The notes beneath the pieces are model-generated. The model had not been told where the DNA came from. It ran no database searches and saw only the letters and a program-made list of their open reading frames with translations. A DNA stretch of 50,000 nucleotides, taken from Armadillidium nasatum. Its lineage: Eukaryota > Arthropoda > Malacostraca > Isopoda > Armadillidiidae. The stretch lies in NCBI GenBank assembly GCA_009176605.1, contig SEYY01019250.1:1-50000 (forward strand), in the 5' to 3' direction. Shown here in pieces: positions 48,901-50,000 of this stretch; the first letter of the stretch is position 1; every line of letters begins with the position of its first letter. A program made the translations under genes and the position numbers.

Positions 48901-50000
48901 CTTTACACTAGTGTACCCTTACAAGTTATTTACATATAGGCTGCATGTGTATGACTCTGCTGCATTTGTTATATTCAATCTACTTTGCCCCAGTTGTAAA
49001 TTCTTTAATGAGGGCCTTTTCATGCTATTTTAGCAACTCCCATCCTTTATACTTGTTTAGTGGGACCAGCCTCCATCACCCATTGTGGGGTGATTATTTC
49101 CTCCCCAAATGTGGATGAGCTTTTGAACATAATTGAATCCTTCTCCTTTTGTTGTTTTAGCACTGTCTTTCTACATATGAATGGTTTGCTATTCATATTC
49201 CCTCAAGTGATGGCATTTTCCTGCCCTTGATTATTGATTATTGATCCAATTATGTCAGTATATTTCCTCTCAGTGTCAGTAACAACTACCTAATAACCGT
49301 TTATGGTGTCACAGTTTTTCACAAAAGCCATACTGCGGTAGACATTTACATCAAGTTAGACTGGATCTCTTTTCAATAGGATACATTCGTTTCTTTCTTC
49401 CTTTCCAAGGAATTAATTTTCGCCAACTGCTGACTTAACCTCTTATTATACCCAATTAGAGGTAACAAATGCATATATTCTCATCGCGTAATCAATCCGA
49501 TTTGCCTTTGTGGTTGCTGGAATGTGCCAAAGTTAATTGGGAGAAGTTTTTTAAGGTCACCTGTGTTTGTTGTCAGTGGATCAACATTAGAACTAGGGGG
49601 CAGTACTTTAGGAACAATGCATTCACAGTGACTTCATTCACATCTTTATCATGGATCTGTAAGGTTTTGTGGAAAATAATTCATCTTTACCTTCACTCAC
49701 CAGTCACTGCCCATAATCATTGGATGTTATCATAGCACTAGATCCTGTTACTGATGCTTTTAGATACAACTTAACCTTCTCCAATGTTTTATTATATGAG
49801 GAGACCATAGTTTGTTTCACAAATCACTGAACTGTTAAGCTGCTCCTAGTGAACCAGTGCTAATCTTACCATTGCAATTGCCTGCGAAGGTGGTTCTAGC
49901 ACACTTGCACATACTAATTTCAGCCATAGCAACTATATATATTTGTAGCCCAAAACCCTGTCTGTCTGTTTTGTTACTTTTACGCTCCCCTCTCCAATCA
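48901..50000 (+). other. Unannotated, presumably NRF1 intron
   Basis: No recognised protein or RNA gene. Short frames (for example 49469-49735) have no motif I know. The next NRF1 exon is not present. Confidence 0.45.

Overview
This is a eukaryotic, AT-rich, repeat-saturated window. It most resembles a decapod crustacean genome, plausibly a crab. The grounds are two dozen long (TA)n tracts (about 3 kb, roughly 6% of the window), at least eight copies of one jockey-type non-LTR retrotransposon of the kind abundant in decapods, Tc1/mariner and hAT transposons, and a single-copy gene with very large introns. No prokaryotic, organellar or rRNA/tRNA gene was seen. The organism call is inference.

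The only host gene I recognise is NRF1 (nuclear respiratory factor 1; erect wing/ewg in Drosophila) on the + strand. Four coding exons are supported by protein conservation and by matching splice phases: 15139-15427 (ATG at 15148), 23059-23183, 44822-44938 and 47045-47240. Together they encode about 239 residues: the acidic serine-rich N-terminus, the basic nuclear-localisation segment and the first half of the DNA-binding/dimerisation domain. The gene continues past 50000. A CpG-poor but suggestive candidate for a non-coding first exon lies at about 4060-4220. Exon 2 has a degenerate partial duplicate exactly 150 bp downstream.

Region by region: 1-3660 holds an RTE-like LINE fragment, an unexplained GC-rich repeat and a LINE copy (A), all separated by (TA)n. 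3660-6340 is plain sequence with the candidate first exon. 6340-9400 has a hairpin-bearing tandem repeat and a complete 2-kb non-autonomous hAT element carrying a BED-finger exon. 9530-15080 has LINE copies B and C, a small MITE made of CCGATA subrepeats, and a second copy of the hairpin repeat. 15139-23340 has NRF1 exons 1 and 2 separated by a 76-nt palindrome, an unclassified inverted repeat pair, a decayed 'SDG/HGK' family gene and LINE copies E and F. 24000-31150 is mostly a decayed Ty3/gypsy pol on the - strand with two integrase segments. 31205-43300 is a nested structure: LINE copy G split by an 11.2-kb hAT-type insertion with an intact 8-bp target-site duplication. That insertion contains a Tc1 element, the most complete LINE (copy D), a CCGATA MITE, the second BED-hAT element, a long-TIR MITE and a mariner. 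44822-47240 carries NRF1 exons 3 and 4, with a third, truncated BED-hAT between them. 47980-48900 is a decayed hAT transposase core. The remainder is unrecognised intron.

The mobile elements do not act together as a system. They have used the NRF1 introns as neutral space, and most of them abut or sit inside (TA)n tracts.
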